Of a stretch of 64,000 nt of DNA, positions 63,710 to 64,000 are shown piece by piece. The stretch spans positions 46,779 through 110,778 of the forward strand of contig CASFCL010000003.1 of NCBI GenBank assembly GCA_949293255.1, given 5' to 3'. Source of the DNA: an uncultured bacterium (GTDB taxonomy: Bacteria; Bacillota_I; Bacilli_A; RFN20; CAG-826). Each line of letters begins with the position of its first letter. Position 1 is the first letter of the stretch. Both the position numbers and the translations under genes were made by a program. Below the pieces are notes generated by a model. It saw only the letters and a program-made list of their open reading frames with translations. It made no database searches and had not been told where the DNA came from.

Positions 63710-63850
63710 AGAAATAGAGGTAAAAGCCTCGTTCAAAGAAAAGGACAAAATAATAAGTCCTTAAATGATTGAAGCAAGATAAACTCTTGCTAGCCCTTCC
63801 TAGATATGATTGGTGAAGAATAGAGAATAGAAAAAGGAAGGGCTTTTATT
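63710..63850 (+). ncRNA. Unclassified structured RNA or cis-regulatory leader
   Basis: Three hairpins follow one another: GAGG/CCTC (63717-63730), AAGGAC/GTCCTT (63741-63762) and GCAAGA/TCTTGC (63774-63790). A fourth, AGCCCTTCC (63792-63800) with GGAAGGGCT (63836-63844), ends in TTTT and is a terminator. Its right arm contains the ribosome-site-like GGAAGGG, eight bases before an ATG at 63851. This is the layout seen at the FMN riboswitch. It does not match, by eye, the conserved blocks of the FMN, TPP, lysine, purine, SAM, preQ1, glycine or T-box families. It could be a riboswitch-like leader or a stand-alone small RNA. Confidence 0.5.
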
Positions 63851-63928
63851 ATGTCAAAAAAACATAAATTTTTGACAGTGTCTAAAAATTTGAAAAAAAA
63901 TTGGCTCATCAATAGTATTTGTGGGTAA
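63851..63928 (+). CDS. Possible 25-residue leader peptide or gene remnant
   Basis: ATG at 63851 after GGAAGGG, reading MSKKHKFLTVSKNL and on to a TAA at 63926-63928. The product is basic, with no recognisable feature. Its first codons also form a hairpin (TGTCAAAAA with TTTTTGACA). It may be a regulated small peptide, a truncated gene or chance. From 63929 to the end only A/T-rich sequence is seen. Confidence 0.25.
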   Translation: MSKKHKFLTVSKNLKKNWLINSICG

Positions 63929-64000
63929 AAATTTACAAAAAAGCTAATTTACTCAATATTTTCTCATAAAAAACTTTCTAACTTTAAATTAAATTAAAAA

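Noticed and set aside
63710..63850. Lysine or preQ1 riboswitch before a transporter
   Set aside because: The AGAGG start is suggestive, but the later conserved blocks of these classes are absent, so no class is assigned.
1..64000. tRNA genes, rRNA, CRISPR arrays or transposases
   Set aside because: No T-loop motif in a plausible cloverleaf, no regularly spaced repeat-spacer array and no transposase motif were seen on either strand.

Overview
This window is low-GC bacterial chromosome (roughly 30% G+C by eye). TGA is a genuine stop: it ends parB, the small membrane protein before cmk, and cmk itself. That excludes the Mycoplasma code for the native genes. Gene content and order (mnmG-rsmG-parA-parB, cmk-der-gpsA-HU, dnaD-nth, recU, sufS-sufU-sufB, an FMN riboswitch with ribU) point to class Bacilli. 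The many long lipoproteins with InlB-like and Ig-like repeats suggest an uncultured, probably gut-associated, Mollicutes-like lineage such as RF39 or a relative. That placement is inference.

Region 1 (1-21000) is housekeeping. A tightly packed seven-gene array (sufS end, sufU, sufB, mnmG, rsmG, parA, parB) joins Fe-S cluster assembly to the origin-linked gid/par genes. It is followed by an FMN riboswitch and ribU, a ferredoxin, cmk-der-gpsA, HU, a half-length CCA-type nucleotidyltransferase, dnaD-nth, a leftward TetR-exonuclease-recU operon, a divergent ABC exporter, a membrane XRE regulator, cysQ, nfu and a DegV protein.

Region 2 (21000-35450) is accessory and decaying. It holds a broken AAA/DUF4143-type ATPase whose 3' end is fused to a piece of lipoprotein, an M6-like metalloprotease, four consecutive lipoproteins and one leftward lipoprotein. 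It ends with a scar where an ABC permease fragment and a lipoprotein pseudogene, pointing away from each other, have both lost their 5' ends.

Region 3 (35600-55450) looks like a cell-surface peptide-harvesting locus. Two Ig-like lipoproteins and a 1463-residue subtilisin-type protease precede an oligopeptide ABC transporter of unusual architecture: a 1040-residue OppA with an Ig-like front domain, OppB, an OppC with a roughly 490-residue external insertion, and OppD and OppF fused into one 1126-residue ATPase carrying a long helical insertion.

Region 4 (55600-64000) carries four more lipoproteins (InlB-type repeats, a paralogous pair, a BspA-type LRR protein), a membrane-anchored glycerophosphodiester phosphodiesterase, a small membrane protein and, at the right edge, an unclassified structured RNA leader with its own promoter and terminator.

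A short dispersed element with core AAAAACCCTGCAAAA recurs through the window. No tRNA, rRNA, CRISPR array, transposase or consensus parS site was seen by eye.
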